From contig NZ_LIXJ01000002.1 of assembly GCF_001905795.1 (NCBI RefSeq), forward strand, positions 1 through 64,000: DNA of 64,000 bases, given 5' to 3'. The first letter of the stretch is position 1; each line of letters starts with the position of its first letter. Positions 17,799 through 28,140 of this stretch are shown here, piece by piece. Origin of the DNA: Streptomyces sp. CB01580 (GTDB lineage Bacteria; Actinomycetota; Actinomycetes; Streptomycetales; Streptomycetaceae). A program made the position numbers and the translations under genes. The notes beneath the pieces were generated by a model that saw only the letters and a program-made list of their open reading frames with translations, made no database searches and was not told the origin of the DNA.

Positions 17799-19004
17799 TC
17801 AGTCGCGCAGTACGCCGCGGATCCGTTCCAGGCCCCAGTCCAGGTCCTCCTTGCTGATCACCAGCGGCGGGGCGATCCGGATCGTCGAGCCATGGGTGTC
17901 CTTGACCAGCACGCCCCGGTCCATCAGCTTCTCGGAGATCTCCCGGCCGGTGCCGTGGCGCGGGGCGATGTCGACGCCCGCCCACAGGCCGCGCCCTCGT
18001 ACCTCCTCCACCGCGCCGCCGCCCACCAGCAGGTTCAGCTCCTGGTGGAGGTGTTCGCCGAGTTCGGCCGCCCGCTGCTGGTACTCGCCGGTGCGGAGCA
18101 TCGCGATGACCTCCAGGGCGACCGCGCAGGCGAGCGGATTGCCGCCGAACGTCGAGCCGTGCTCACCCGGCCGGTACACACCGAGCACGTCCCGCGAGGA
18201 GACCACCGCCGACACCGGGACCACGCCACCGCCCAACGCCTTGCCGAGCACGTACATGTCCGGCACGACCCCCTCGTGCTCGCACGCGAAGGTCTTCCCG
18301 GTGCGGCCCAGGCCCGACTGGATCTCGTCCGCGATGAACAGGACGTTCCGCTCCCGGGTCAGTTCGCGCACCCGGGGGAGGTAGCCGGGCGGCGGCACCA
18401 GCACCCCGGCCTCGCCCTGGATCGGCTCCAGCAGCACCGCCACCGTGTTCTCGGTCATCGCCTCCGCGAGCGCGGTCAGGTCCCCGTACGGAACGATCTC
18501 GAACCCCGGTGTGTACGGGCCGAAGTCCTCCCGGGCCTCCGGGTCCGTGGAGAAGCTGATGATCGTCGTCGTACGGCCGTGGAAGTTGTTCGAGGCCACG
18601 ATGATCTTGGCCATGCCGTCCGGGACGCCCTTCACCCGGTAGCCCCACTTGCGGGCGGTCTTCACCGCGGTCTCCACGGCCTCCGCCCCGGTGTTCATCG
18701 GCAGGACCATCTCCATGCCGCACAGTTCGGCGAGCTGCGTACAGAAGTCGGCGAACCGGTCGTGGTAGAAGGCGCGCGAGGTGAGGGTCACCCGCTCCAG
18801 CTGGGCCCTGGCCGCGTCGAGCAGGCGCCGGTTGCCGTGGCCGAAGTTGAGCGCCGAGTACCCGGCGAGCATGTCGAGATAGCGCCGGCCCTCGACATCG
18901 GTCATCCAGGCGCCGTCCGCCGAGGCGACGACGACGGGCAGCGGGTGGTAGTTGTGCGCGCTGTGCGCCTCGGCGGAGGCGATGGCGTTGTCCGTGGTCG
19001 ACAC
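17799..19004 (-). CDS. rocD: Ornithine--oxo-acid transaminase
   Basis: This 401-residue class-III aminotransferase is PLP-dependent and converts ornithine plus a 2-oxo acid to glutamate semialdehyde, in arginine/ornithine catabolism. Signatures: AHNYHPLPVVVASADGAWMTDVEG, LDMLAGYSALNFGHGNRRL, MVLPMNTGAEAVETAVKTARKWGY (the ornithine-aminotransferase NTGAEAVE), NNFHGRTTTIISFSTD, LFIADEIQSGLGRTG and LGKALGGGVVPVSAVV with the PLP Lys. The chosen start is GTG 19004 (VSTTDNAIASAEAH) with GGAG upstream. The frame is open further up, but that part is low complexity. Confidence 0.95.
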   Translation of the reverse strand: MSTTDNAIASAEAHSAHNYHPLPVVVASADGAWMTDVEGRRYLDMLAGYSALNFGHGNRRLLDAARAQLERVTLTSRAFYHDRFADFCTQLAELCGMEMVLPMNTGAEAVETAVKTARKWGYRVKGVPDGMAKIIVASNNFHGRTTTIISFSTDPEAREDFGPYTPGFEIVPYGDLTALAEAMTENTVAVLLEPIQGEAGVLVPPPGYLPRVRELTRERNVLFIADEIQSGLGRTGKTFACEHEGVVPDMYVLGKALGGGVVPVSAVVSSRDVLGVYRPGEHGSTFGGNPLACAVALEVIAMLRTGEYQQRAAELGEHLHQELNLLVGGGAVEEVRGRGLWAGVDIAPRHGTGREISEKLMDRGVLVKDTHGSTIRIAPPLVISKEDLDWGLERIRGVLRD

Positions 19005-20458
<1,454 letters not shown>

Positions 20459-20587
20459 GTCCAAGGACCCTGGCGGTTTTGTCGCCCCAGGCGTCACACT
20501 GGCGATGGGAAATCCACCGGGCGGATGGCCGGAAAAGGGCTGTTCACCATTGAGGACCACCGACCTTCGAGGATTGAGGAGAACGAC

Positions 20588-21178
20588 GTGGGGACCGTAA
20601 CGCTCGGCGTTTCGATCGCGGTCCCGGAGCCCTACGGCAGTCTGCTCCAGGAGCGGCGCGCGAGCTTCGGGGATCCTGCCGCGTACGGCATTCCCACCCA
20701 TGTCACCCTCCTTCCGCCGACCGAGGCCGCCGCGGCCGACCTGCCCGCGATCGAGGCGCATCTCGCCCGGATCGCGACGGCCGGCCGCCCCTTCCCGATG
20801 CGGCTGTCCGGGACGGGCACCTTCCGGCCGCTCTCGCCGGTCGTCTTCGTGCAGGTCGTCGAGGGCGCCTCGGCCTGCTCGTGGCTCCAGAAGCGGGTCA
20901 GGGACGCCTCCGGGCCGCTGGTGCGCGAGCTCCAGTTCCCGTACCACCCGCACGTGACCGTGGCGCACGACATCCCCGAGCAGGCGATGGACCGGGCGTA
21001 CGAGGAGCTGGCCGACTACGAGGCCGCCTGGACCTGCGGTTCCTTCGCGCTGTACGAGCAGGGCCCGGACCGCGTGTGGCGCAAGATCAACGAGTTCCCG
21101 TTCGACGGCGGGGGTGGCACGCCCGCCGTGCCCGCGCAGGGCGGCTCCTCCGTGGACGAGCCCTCCCTGCGGTCCTGA
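20588..21178 (+). CDS. 2'-5' RNA ligase superfamily protein (2H phosphoesterase)
   Basis: This 196-residue protein has the two catalytic H-x-T motifs of 2H phosphoesterases: THVTLLPP near residue 38 and HPHVTVAHD near residue 120. The family includes LigT/ThpR, which act on 2',3'-cyclic phosphates; the substrate here is unknown. The GTG at 20588 has TTGAGGAGAA upstream. The final ~25 residues (GGGGTPAVPAQGGSSVDE) are a disordered tail. It usually follows trpS in Streptomyces and may be read through from it. Confidence 0.9.
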   Translation: MGTVTLGVSIAVPEPYGSLLQERRASFGDPAAYGIPTHVTLLPPTEAAAADLPAIEAHLARIATAGRPFPMRLSGTGTFRPLSPVVFVQVVEGASACSWLQKRVRDASGPLVRELQFPYHPHVTVAHDIPEQAMDRAYEELADYEAAWTCGSFALYEQGPDRVWRKINEFPFDGGGGTPAVPAQGGSSVDEPSLRS

Positions 21179-21186
21179 CCCGTCCC

Positions 21187-21229
21187 GCGTGCGCGTCCGT
21201 CCCGGTCCCGCCGGGGCGGACGCGCACGC
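21187..21229. terminator. 19-bp stem-loop between convergent genes
   Basis: The arms 21187-21205 (GCGTGCGCGTCCGTCCCGG) and 21211-21229 are complementary with one G-U pair and a 5-nt loop. It serves the RNA-ligase gene and the dprE2-like gene. Confidence 0.8.
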
Positions 21230-21253
21230 TATCGGACCGGGGGCGTACGTGCG

Positions 21254-22165
21254 TCACATCGGCAGGCGTCGGAACAGCGGGCGCGGCACGTGCCGCAGCG
21301 CCGACATCACCACGCGCAGCGCGCCGGGCACCCACACCGTTCCCGAGCGTCGTCGCAGCCCCGTCACGATCGCCGTCGCGACCGCGTCCGGCGTCGTCAC
21401 GAGAGGCGGTGCCTCCAGCGGTGCCGCGGCGATCCGGGACGCGGCGTCCCCGTACGCGGCGAGCCGTGCGGCCGTGATCGGTGAGGTCACGGACTGTGAC
21501 GGCGCGGACCGCGGCGGCATCGGCCGCGAGGCCGTGGGCCGTGGCGCCGTGGGGCGCGGTGCCGCGGGCCCGGCGGGCGTCGCCGTCTTTGGCCGTACGA
21601 CGCCGGGGCGCACGACCATCACGTGCACCCCCGTGCCGCGCAGTGCCTCTCCCAGGCCCTGGGCGAACGTGTCCAGGCCCGCCTTGCTGGATCCGTAGAT
21701 GAAGTCCGCGCGGCGGGCCCGCTCGCCGGCCACCGAGGACAGCACCACCAGCGAGCCGTGCCCCTGCGCCTGGAGTCTGCCGGCGCACACCAGCCCGGCG
21801 GAGACGGCTCCCGTGTAGTTGGTCTGGGCGACCCGGACCGCGCCCAGCGGTTCCTCCTCGTCCCGTTCCTGGTCGCCCGCGATGCCGAAGGCGAGGAGCA
21901 CGACGTCGATGTCGCCCTCGGCGAAGACCTTCCCGAGGACCGTCTCGTGGGTCTCGGGGGCGAGGGCGTCGAAGTCGACCGTGCCGACGTCGGCGCCGTG
22001 CGCGCGCAGCTCCTCCGCGGCCGATTCGAGGGCGGGGGAGGGGCGCCCGGCCAGCCGGACGGTACGGGTGCGCGCGGCGACCAGCCGGCGCGCGGTGGCG
22101 AGGGCGATCCTCGACGTGCCGCCGAGCACGAGCAGGGACTGCGGAGCACCGAAGGCGTCCTTCAC
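21254..22165 (-). CDS. dprE2: DprE2-like decaprenylphosphoryl-2-keto-ribose reductase (SDR) with insertion
   Basis: This 303-residue short-chain dehydrogenase has the nucleotide-binding LLVLGGTSRIALATARRLVA, the NTxA-like QTNYTGAVSAGL, catalytic Ser in VVLSSVAGERAR and YGSSKAGLDTFAQGL (YxxxK). It ends with the DprE2-type VWVPGALRVVMSALRHVPRPLFRRLPM. In mycobacteria DprE2 completes epimerisation of decaprenylphosphoryl-ribose to -arabinose. A ~50-residue Pro/Ala/Arg/Thr-rich insertion (after VRPKTATPAGPAAPRPTAPR) interrupts the usually ~254-residue fold before TTPDAVATAIV. The start is GTG 22165 (VKDAFGAPQSLLV). The upstream dprE1-like gene forms the natural pair. Confidence 0.85.
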   Translation of the reverse strand: MKDAFGAPQSLLVLGGTSRIALATARRLVAARTRTVRLAGRPSPALESAAEELRAHGADVGTVDFDALAPETHETVLGKVFAEGDIDVVLLAFGIAGDQERDEEEPLGAVRVAQTNYTGAVSAGLVCAGRLQAQGHGSLVVLSSVAGERARRADFIYGSSKAGLDTFAQGLGEALRGTGVHVMVVRPGVVRPKTATPAGPAAPRPTAPRPTASRPMPPRSAPSQSVTSPITAARLAAYGDAASRIAAAPLEAPPLVTTPDAVATAIVTGLRRRSGTVWVPGALRVVMSALRHVPRPLFRRLPM

Positions 22166-22301
22166 GGAACACTCCTTGCGGACGGGGATGCGGACGGGGA
22201 TGGGGATGTGGACGGGCACGCGGGCGGGCGGGGCCGGGAGCGGCGCCGGAGAAGGAACGGGGCGGGGCGCGGCGGGGCGCGGCCCGCCCCGACCGGTCAG
22301 G

Positions 22302-23750
22302 TCAGAGCGACAGGCGCCGCGACAGGTCCGAGCGGAAGGCCCCGTTCGGATCCAGTTCCGCGCGCAGCGACCGGAACTCGTCCAGCCGCGGGTACATGGC
22401 GGCGAGCATCTCCGGCCGCAGCCGCGCGTCCTTCGCCAGACACACCCGGCCACCGGCCGCCGCCACCTCCTCGTCCAGCGAGTCCAGGAACCGGCCCAGA
22501 CCGGGCAGGGCGGCGGGCAGGTCGAGGGCGAGCGTCCAGCCGGGCACCGGGAACGAGAGCCAGCCCGGGTCGCCGGTGCCGAGCCGCTTCAGCACCGCGA
22601 GGGGCGAGGCGCAGCGCCGCCCCGAGATCCGGCGCACGATCCGGCGCAGCGTCTCCTCCTGCCCGTGTCCGACGACGAACTGGTACCGGACGAATCCGGC
22701 GTGGCCATGAAGACGGTCGAAGCGGTCGAAGCGGTCGAGGAGATCGAGGCGGTCGGGACGTTCCGCGCGGTTCGGGCGGCCGTGAGGGGCCGGGCCGTGC
22801 GGGCGGTCGAGGCGGCTGCCGTGCGAGGGGCCGTCCATGGGGTGGAAGAACGCGGACAGCCGCTGGAGTTCGCCGATCCGGTAGGACGGTGCCCGGCGGT
22901 AGCGGAGTTCGTTGAGAAGGGCCACGGAGGCGCGGCCGAGCGGTCCCGCCGGAACGAGGGCGGGGGCGGCGGGCAGTCGTGGCGGGCGGAGGGCGAGGGG
23001 TGCGCGCCGGGCGCCCGGCGGGAGCGTGTACGGGGGCGCGTGCTCTCCTCGGGTGAGTACGGAACGTCCCGTCGACCGGCCCCGGGCCTGGAGGTCGATC
23101 CAGGCGGACGAGTAGCGGTAGCGGTGGTCCCCGGAGGAGAGCCGGGCGAGCAGGTCGTCCAGGTCGACGGCCCGTTCGGTGTCGACGGACATCCACGCGC
23201 TGCCGACACGGTGCAGCCGCAGCGTGGCCGAGAGGATCACCCCGGTCAGCCCCAGCCCGCCCGCGGTCGCGTCGAAGAGGGCGGTGCCGGGCCGGACCGT
23301 ACGGATCTCGCCGTCGGCGGTCAGCAGCTCCAGCTCCCGCACGTGGCGGCTGAAGGAGCCGGAGACGTGGTGGTTCGGGCCGTGGACGTCGGAGCCGATC
23401 GCGCCGCCGACGGTGATCCGGCGGGTGGCCGGCGTGACCGGCGGGAACCAGCCGAGCGGCAGCAGGACCTCCATCAACCGGTGCAGGCCGACCCCGGCGT
23501 CGCAGACCACCAGACCGGCCCCGGCGTCGATGGTGCGGATACGGTTCAGCGCGGTCATGTCGAGCACGGAGCCGCCGCCGTTCTGCGCCGCGTCGCCGTG
23601 GGCCCGGCCGAACCCCCGGGCGATGGAGCCGCGCGGCCCGCAGCCGCGCACCGTCGCCGCCGCCTCCTCGTAGGTGCGCGGGCGAAAGCGCAGGGCGGTC
23701 GTCGGGGCGGTACGGCCCCAGCCGGTCAGGGACACGGTGTCGACGGACAT
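22302..23750 (-). CDS. dprE1: DprE1-like FAD-dependent oxidase
   Basis: This is a 482-residue VAO-type flavoprotein. The FAD domain shows RGFGRAHGDAAQNGGGSVLDM, VVCDAGVGLHRLMEVLLPLGW and VGGAIGSDVHGPNHHVSGSF. The C-terminal part shows FVRYQFVVGHGQEE, LSFPVPGWTLALDLP, CLAKDARLRPEMLAAMYPRLDEFRSLR and DPNGAFRSDLSRRLSL. It would oxidise polyprenylphosphoryl-ribose at C2, with DprE2 reducing the keto intermediate. At the position equivalent to M. tuberculosis Cys387 there is Ala (~408), while the active-site Lys (K418 equivalent, ~440) is kept. A His/Arg/Asp-rich insertion (HGSRLDRPHGPAPHGRPNRA) precedes FVRYQFV. What arabinose-containing product it serves in Streptomyces is unknown. Confidence 0.85.
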   Translation of the reverse strand: MSVDTVSLTGWGRTAPTTALRFRPRTYEEAAATVRGCGPRGSIARGFGRAHGDAAQNGGGSVLDMTALNRIRTIDAGAGLVVCDAGVGLHRLMEVLLPLGWFPPVTPATRRITVGGAIGSDVHGPNHHVSGSFSRHVRELELLTADGEIRTVRPGTALFDATAGGLGLTGVILSATLRLHRVGSAWMSVDTERAVDLDDLLARLSSGDHRYRYSSAWIDLQARGRSTGRSVLTRGEHAPPYTLPPGARRAPLALRPPRLPAAPALVPAGPLGRASVALLNELRYRRAPSYRIGELQRLSAFFHPMDGPSHGSRLDRPHGPAPHGRPNRAERPDRLDLLDRFDRFDRLHGHAGFVRYQFVVGHGQEETLRRIVRRISGRRCASPLAVLKRLGTGDPGWLSFPVPGWTLALDLPAALPGLGRFLDSLDEEVAAAGGRVCLAKDARLRPEMLAAMYPRLDEFRSLRAELDPNGAFRSDLSRRLSL

Positions 23751-23901
23751 GACGGTGACCGTATCGCCTGAGAAAACCCATTCGGGGGATTTATCAATGC
23801 GCTCACCTATATGGGCGATTCAAGATGTTTCGACGTGTTTCGACTCGTTCGCCGGGGAGGAGAGTTTCAGGTTTCGACGTCCGGACGGGTAGTCGTATGT
23901 C

Positions 23902-24870
23902 ATGGACTGGCTGAAGAACCTCCCCGTCATCGGGCCGATCGTCTCCCGGCTGATGGCGACTCACACCTGGCGCTCCTACGAGACCCTGGAACGGGTCCAC
24001 TGGACCAGGCTCGCGGCGACGATCACGTTCATCAGCTTCCTGGCGCTGTTCCCGCTGATCGCGGTCGGCGCGGCGATCGGTGCCGCGCTGCTCACCGAGG
24101 GGCAGCTCCACCGGATCGAGAACGTGCTCGCCGAGCAGGTGCCGGGCATCTCCGACCAGCTCGGCATCGCGGACCTGGTGGCCCACGCCGGGACGGTCGG
24201 GGGGGTCGCCGGTGCGATGCTGCTGTTCACCGGCATCGGCTGGATCGGCGCCCTGCGGGACTGTCTGCGCGCCGTGTGGGGAATCGACGACGCGGACACG
24301 GGCAACCCGGTCGTCCGCAAGCTCAAGGACGCGGGGCTGCTGCTGGGGCTGGGCGGAGCCGCGCTGGCGACGCTCGCGATCTCCTCGGCCGGTTCCGTCG
24401 CCGTCGGCTGGACCGCCCGGCTGCTGGACATCCCGGACCGGGGCGCGGGCGGCGTGGTGCTCCAGGTGGCCGCCCTGCTCGTGGCGGTCCTCGCCGACTT
24501 CCTGCTGGGGCTCTACCTGTTGACGCTGCTGCCCGGTGTGGAGCCGCCGCGCCGCAGGCTGCTGGTCGCCGGTGTGATCGGCGCGGTCGGCTTCGAACTC
24601 CTCAAGCTGCTGCTCGGCGGCTACATGCGAGGCGTCGCCTCGAAGAGCATGTACGCCGCCTTCGGGGTGCCGGTGGCGCTCCTGCTGTGGCTCAACTTCA
24701 CCGCGCGGCTGCTGCTGTTCTGCGCCGCCTGGACGGCGACGCCGAGCAACGGCGAGGAAGCCGGTGAGGACGAGGGCGAGGACACCGGCGAGGACGACGG
24801 AGGGGGCGCCGGGCCCGTCAGTGACGGGAGCGGCGACGCACCAGGTCCGGCAGCGGCCAGCGCCGGTTGA
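23902..24870 (+). CDS. YihY/BrkB-family inner membrane protein
   Basis: This 322-residue polytopic protein has about six hydrophobic segments, including TFISFLALFPLIAVGAAIGAAL, VAGAMLLFTGIGWIGALRD, LLGLGGAALATLAISSAGSVAVGW, VVLQVAALLVAVLADFLLGLYLLTLLPG and VPVALLLWLNFTARLLLFCAAW. The phrases GWIGALRDCLRAVWG and SMYAAFGVPVALLLWLNFTARLLLF are typical of the family once called ribonuclease BN, wrongly. Function is uncertain. It ends in an acidic Glu/Asp-rich tail that overlaps the 3' end of the convergent carboxypeptidase gene by 53 bp. Confidence 0.92.
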   Translation: MDWLKNLPVIGPIVSRLMATHTWRSYETLERVHWTRLAATITFISFLALFPLIAVGAAIGAALLTEGQLHRIENVLAEQVPGISDQLGIADLVAHAGTVGGVAGAMLLFTGIGWIGALRDCLRAVWGIDDADTGNPVVRKLKDAGLLLGLGGAALATLAISSAGSVAVGWTARLLDIPDRGAGGVVLQVAALLVAVLADFLLGLYLLTLLPGVEPPRRRLLVAGVIGAVGFELLKLLLGGYMRGVASKSMYAAFGVPVALLLWLNFTARLLLFCAAWTATPSNGEEAGEDEGEDTGEDDGGGAGPVSDGSGDAPGPAAASAG

Positions 24871-26095
24871 TCAGGAACGCCGCTCCGCCCACCAGCGCCA
24901 CGACACCCGCGGCGATGCCCAGCGCGATCCCGGCACCGCTCCCGCCGCCGTGGGAGGCCGCGGTCCCGGCGGCGTGCGAGGAGCCGCCTCGGCCGTCGCC
25001 CGTCCCGTTCGCGGCCGTGGGGCCCTTCCCCGTCCCGCTGCCGGTGTCGTCCCCCGTACCGGTCCCGGCGGACCTCGGCGGCACCAGCTCGCCGACCGGG
25101 GTCACCTTGCCGCTCGCCCCGAAGCCCCAGTCGAGGAGGCTCGCGGCCTCCTTGTAGACGGCGTGGTGCTCCTCGGACGACGGGTTCATGACGGTGACGA
25201 GCAGCACCCTGCCGTCGCGCTCGGCGACCCCGGTGAAGGTGTTGCCCGCGTGCGTGGTGTAGCCGTTCTTGACACCCGCGACGCCCTTGTACGGGGCGAC
25301 CCCGTCCGCACCGGTGAGCAGCCGATTGGTGTTCTGGATCGCGAAGGTCTCGCGCTCCCCGTTCTTCTTCTTCTTCCCGCCGGGGAAATCCGCCTCGGCC
25401 GTCGAGCAGTACTCCCGGAAGTCCGCCTTCTGGAGGCCGCTGCGGGCGATCAGCGTCAGGTCGTACGCGCTGGAGACCTGCTCGGGAGCGTCGTACCCGT
25501 CGGGCGACACCACCTTCGTGTCGAGCGCCTGCAACTCCTCGGCGTGCGCCTGCATGTCGGCGACCGTCCGGGGGACGCCCCCGTACATCGCGGACAGCGC
25601 GTGCACGGCGTCGTTGCCCGACCGCAGGAACACCCCGAGCCACAGGTCGTGGACCGTGTAGGTGAGGTTCTCCTTGACCCCGACCAGGCTGCTCCCCTCG
25701 CCGAGATCGGCGAGGTCCTCGGGCCGCACCGTGTACGTCCGGGTCTTCGGCTGGAGCTTGGGCAGCACGGTGTCCGCGAAGAGCATCTTCAGCGTGGAGG
25801 CGGGCGGCAGCGGCCAGTGCGCGTTGTGCGCGGCGAGCACGTCGCCGTTCTCCGCGTCGGCGACGATCCACGATCTGCCCGTGAGGCCCTTGGGCAGGAC
25901 CGGCGCCCCGGCCCCCAGCTTGACCTGCGTACCGGCCCGGCTCAGCAGCTCGCCGCCGACCTGCGACATGTCCGAGGGCGGCTTCGGCTTCTTGTCGGAG
26001 GAGTCCTTGTCGGCCGCCGATGCCGGATTGACGACAAAGGCGGACAACATGGCGGCAGATGCGACCGTCAGCGCGATCTTTTTCAGTGCGGACAC
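24818..26095 (-). CDS. D-alanyl-D-alanine carboxypeptidase (peptidase S11)
   Basis: This low-molecular-weight penicillin-binding protein trims the terminal D-Ala of peptidoglycan stems. It has 425 residues from GTG 26095, which gives a signal peptide KKIALTVASAAMLSAFVVNPASAAD. Catalytic motifs are intact: S100-T-L-K103 in PPASTLKM, S159-G-N in FLRSGNDAV, and K-N-G in GVKNGYTTHAGN. A Thr/Gly/Ser-rich stalk precedes a C-terminal anchor (GIALGIAAGVVALVGGAAFLI) and basic end, so the enzyme faces outward and is tethered at the C-terminus. It corresponds in position to the S. coelicolor gene next to the SCO4848-type protein. Confidence 0.94.
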   Translation of the reverse strand: MSALKKIALTVASAAMLSAFVVNPASAADKDSSDKKPKPPSDMSQVGGELLSRAGTQVKLGAGAPVLPKGLTGRSWIVADAENGDVLAAHNAHWPLPPASTLKMLFADTVLPKLQPKTRTYTVRPEDLADLGEGSSLVGVKENLTYTVHDLWLGVFLRSGNDAVHALSAMYGGVPRTVADMQAHAEELQALDTKVVSPDGYDAPEQVSSAYDLTLIARSGLQKADFREYCSTAEADFPGGKKKKNGERETFAIQNTNRLLTGADGVAPYKGVAGVKNGYTTHAGNTFTGVAERDGRVLLVTVMNPSSEEHHAVYKEAASLLDWGFGASGKVTPVGELVPPRSAGTGTGDDTGSGTGKGPTAANGTGDGRGGSSHAAGTAASHGGGSGAGIALGIAAGVVALVGGAAFLINRRWPLPDLVRRRSRH

Positions 26096-26216
26096 GGTCG
26101 GAAACGTACAGGGTGAAGATATGAACGCGGGCGCGGATAGCCTGACCCGCCGTATGCTCCGCCAGGACGGCCCACCCCGGGCGACCTCGCCGGAGCGCGG
26201 CGGTGATACTGGGTCC

Positions 26217-26462
26217 ATGAAGCTCAGCCGCCCCGTCTCCTGGTTCCTGCTCGCCTTCGGGGTGTGGAGCTGGGTCATCTGGATCACTTTCGTCAAGAAC
26301 CTGTCGAAGGACGCCAGCGGGCTCGCCTTCGACGACGCGGGTGACCCGACTGCCTACTTCTGGGTGCATCTGCTGCTCGCCGTCACGTCCTTTCTCCTGG
26401 GGACGGCAGTCGGGGTGATCGGGTTCCGAGGTCTGCGGGCCCTGCGCCGCGAGCGTCGATAA
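26217..26462 (+). CDS. Small two-TM membrane protein (SCO4848 family)
   Basis: This 81-residue protein has two membrane helices (WFLLAFGVWSWVIWITFVKNL and FWVHLLLAVTSFLLGTAVGVIGFRGL), a short Asp-rich loop (DASGLAFDDAGDPTAYF) and a basic C-terminus. I recognise it as the conserved actinobacterial family named after SCO4848, of unknown function. It is divergent from the carboxypeptidase with a 121-bp gap and 30 nt upstream of the metallophosphoesterase, probably cotranscribed with it. Confidence 0.9.
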   Translation: MKLSRPVSWFLLAFGVWSWVIWITFVKNLSKDASGLAFDDAGDPTAYFWVHLLLAVTSFLLGTAVGVIGFRGLRALRRERR

Positions 26463-26492
26463 CCGGACGGACGAGCGGCGGGGGAGACGCAC

Positions 26493-27950
26493 ATGACCGT
26501 GGCGGGTTTCGCGCTGGTGGTGCTCGTGGTGCTCGCGCTGCTGGCAGGCGTGCACCGCTACCTCTGGCAGCGCCTCGTCGGCGACACGACGACCAGGGGC
26601 AGCGCCCTGCGCCGGGTCGGCACGGTGGCGGCGTACCTGCTGCCGCTGCTGAGCATCGGCGCCCTGGTCGCCGGGCGCGTCGGCGCTCCCTTCCCGCTCC
26701 AGCAGGCACTGGCCTGGCCGGGCTACCTGTGGCTGGCTGCGGTGCTGTACCTGACCCTCGCGCTGCTGGTGGGCGAGGTGGTACGGCCGGTGCTGCGACG
26801 GGTGCTCGCGCGCCGGGACGCCGTACGGGGACGCGGGGACGCCGTACGCGGGCGGCAGGACGGGCGCGCGGCGGGCGAGGTCTCGCGGGGCGGGGCCGCG
26901 GACGCGGGAGGGGCCCCGGCGGCGTCGGCTGCCTCGGTGGCGGCTTCCCCGGCGGCGGAGGGGACGCCGGCTGCGGCTTCCCCGGTGGCGCAGACTTCCT
27001 CGGCCGTGTTGGTGGGTGACGGTGACGGCGGCTCCGCAGCCGCGCGCACCGACTCCGGGACTGCCGGCACCGGCACCGACAGCGGCACCGTCACCCCTGC
27101 CACCGTCCCCGTCGCCGCCTCCGCCCTCACGCGTCGCCTGTTCGTCGCGCGGGCGGTCGGGGGCGCCGCCGCCGTCGCCGGGCTCGGCACGGTCGGTCAC
27201 GGAACGTACGGCGTGCTGCGCGGGCCGCGGGTCAAGCGGGTCACCGTCCCGCTCGCCAGGTTGCCGCGCTCCGCGCACGGTCTGCGGATCGCCGTCGTCA
27301 GCGACATCCATCTCGGGCCGATCCTCGGCCGCGCCCACACCCAGCGGATCGTCGACACGATCAACCGGACCCGGCCGGATCTGGTCGCGGTCGTGGGCGA
27401 CCTGGTGGACGGCACCGTCGACGACCTCGGTCCGGCGGCGGAACCGCTCGCCGGGCTGGACGCCCGTCAGGGGAGCTTCTTCGTCACCGGGAACCACGAG
27501 TACTACTCCGGCGCCGCCCAATGGGTCGACCACGTGCGGGAATTGGGCCTCCACCCGCTGGAGAACGCCCGGGTCGAGATCGACGGATTCGACCTCGCCG
27601 GTGTCAACGACATCGCCGGGGAGACCGAGGGACAGGGCCCGGACTTCGAGGCCGCGCTCGGCGACCGTGACCCCGCGCGCGCCTCCGTCCTCCTCGCCCA
27701 CCAGCCCGTCGTCATCGACGACGCCGTCGCCTGGGGCGTGGACCTCCAGTTGTCCGGACACACCCACGGCGGGCAGCTCTGGCCGGGCGACATGGTCGCC
27801 GGACTCGCCAATCCCACCGTCGCCGGGCTCGACCGTTACGGCGACACCCAGCTGTACGTCACGCGCGGGGCGGGAGCCTGGGGGCCGCCGGTACGGGTGG
27901 GCGCACCCTCCGACATCACCGTCGTGGAGCTGGCCTCGCTGCGGGCCTGA
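26493..27950 (+). CDS. Membrane-anchored metallophosphoesterase
   Basis: This 485-residue protein starts with about four membrane helices (residues 1-110). A long Ala/Ser/Thr/Gly-rich linker (~115-210) follows, then a calcineurin-like phosphoesterase domain with all metal motifs: VVSDIHLGPIL, VVGDLVDG, VTGNHEYYSG and LSGHTHGGQLWPG. It resembles YkuE/YaeI-type enzymes that act on lipid-linked phosphates, but the substrate here is unknown. The GTG/ATG at 26493 follows the small membrane-protein gene by 30 nt. The linker is far less conserved in character than the flanks. Confidence 0.94.
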   Translation: MTVAGFALVVLVVLALLAGVHRYLWQRLVGDTTTRGSALRRVGTVAAYLLPLLSIGALVAGRVGAPFPLQQALAWPGYLWLAAVLYLTLALLVGEVVRPVLRRVLARRDAVRGRGDAVRGRQDGRAAGEVSRGGAADAGGAPAASAASVAASPAAEGTPAAASPVAQTSSAVLVGDGDGGSAAARTDSGTAGTGTDSGTVTPATVPVAASALTRRLFVARAVGGAAAVAGLGTVGHGTYGVLRGPRVKRVTVPLARLPRSAHGLRIAVVSDIHLGPILGRAHTQRIVDTINRTRPDLVAVVGDLVDGTVDDLGPAAEPLAGLDARQGSFFVTGNHEYYSGAAQWVDHVRELGLHPLENARVEIDGFDLAGVNDIAGETEGQGPDFEAALGDRDPARASVLLAHQPVVIDDAVAWGVDLQLSGHTHGGQLWPGDMVAGLANPTVAGLDRYGDTQLYVTRGAGAWGPPVRVGAPSDITVVELASLRA

Positions 27951-27980
27951 CACTCTGTTGTTGTCTTGTTACAGACCCTA

Positions 27981-28001
27981 TTGAAACGCCCAAGGTTTCA
28001 A
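27981..28001. promoter_or_regulatory. Inverted repeat TTGAAAC-N7-GTTTCAA
   Basis: There are perfect 7-bp arms at 27981-27987 and 27995-28001 in the only AT-rich stretch between the metallophosphoesterase stop and the binding-protein gene. It could be an operator for the downstream gene or a weak terminator; the position does not decide. Confidence 0.4.
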
Positions 28002-28140
28002 GTACCGAACAAAAGGCTATGAGTCCCAGTTTTGGTCTTCCAGATGTGAAAATCGTGTGATTGGGTGAACGCCGACGTGCGGTGGTCTGCGTGTCTGTGC
28101 GCGACGCCGAGGTGGGGCTGGCAATAGGGAGATCACGTCC

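Noticed and set aside
24621..27953. 1110-residue minus-strand frame opposite YihY, carboxypeptidase and phosphoesterase genes
   Set aside because: It is a mirror of high-GC codon usage. It overlaps genes with clear catalytic motifs on the proper strands and has no domain of its own outside them.
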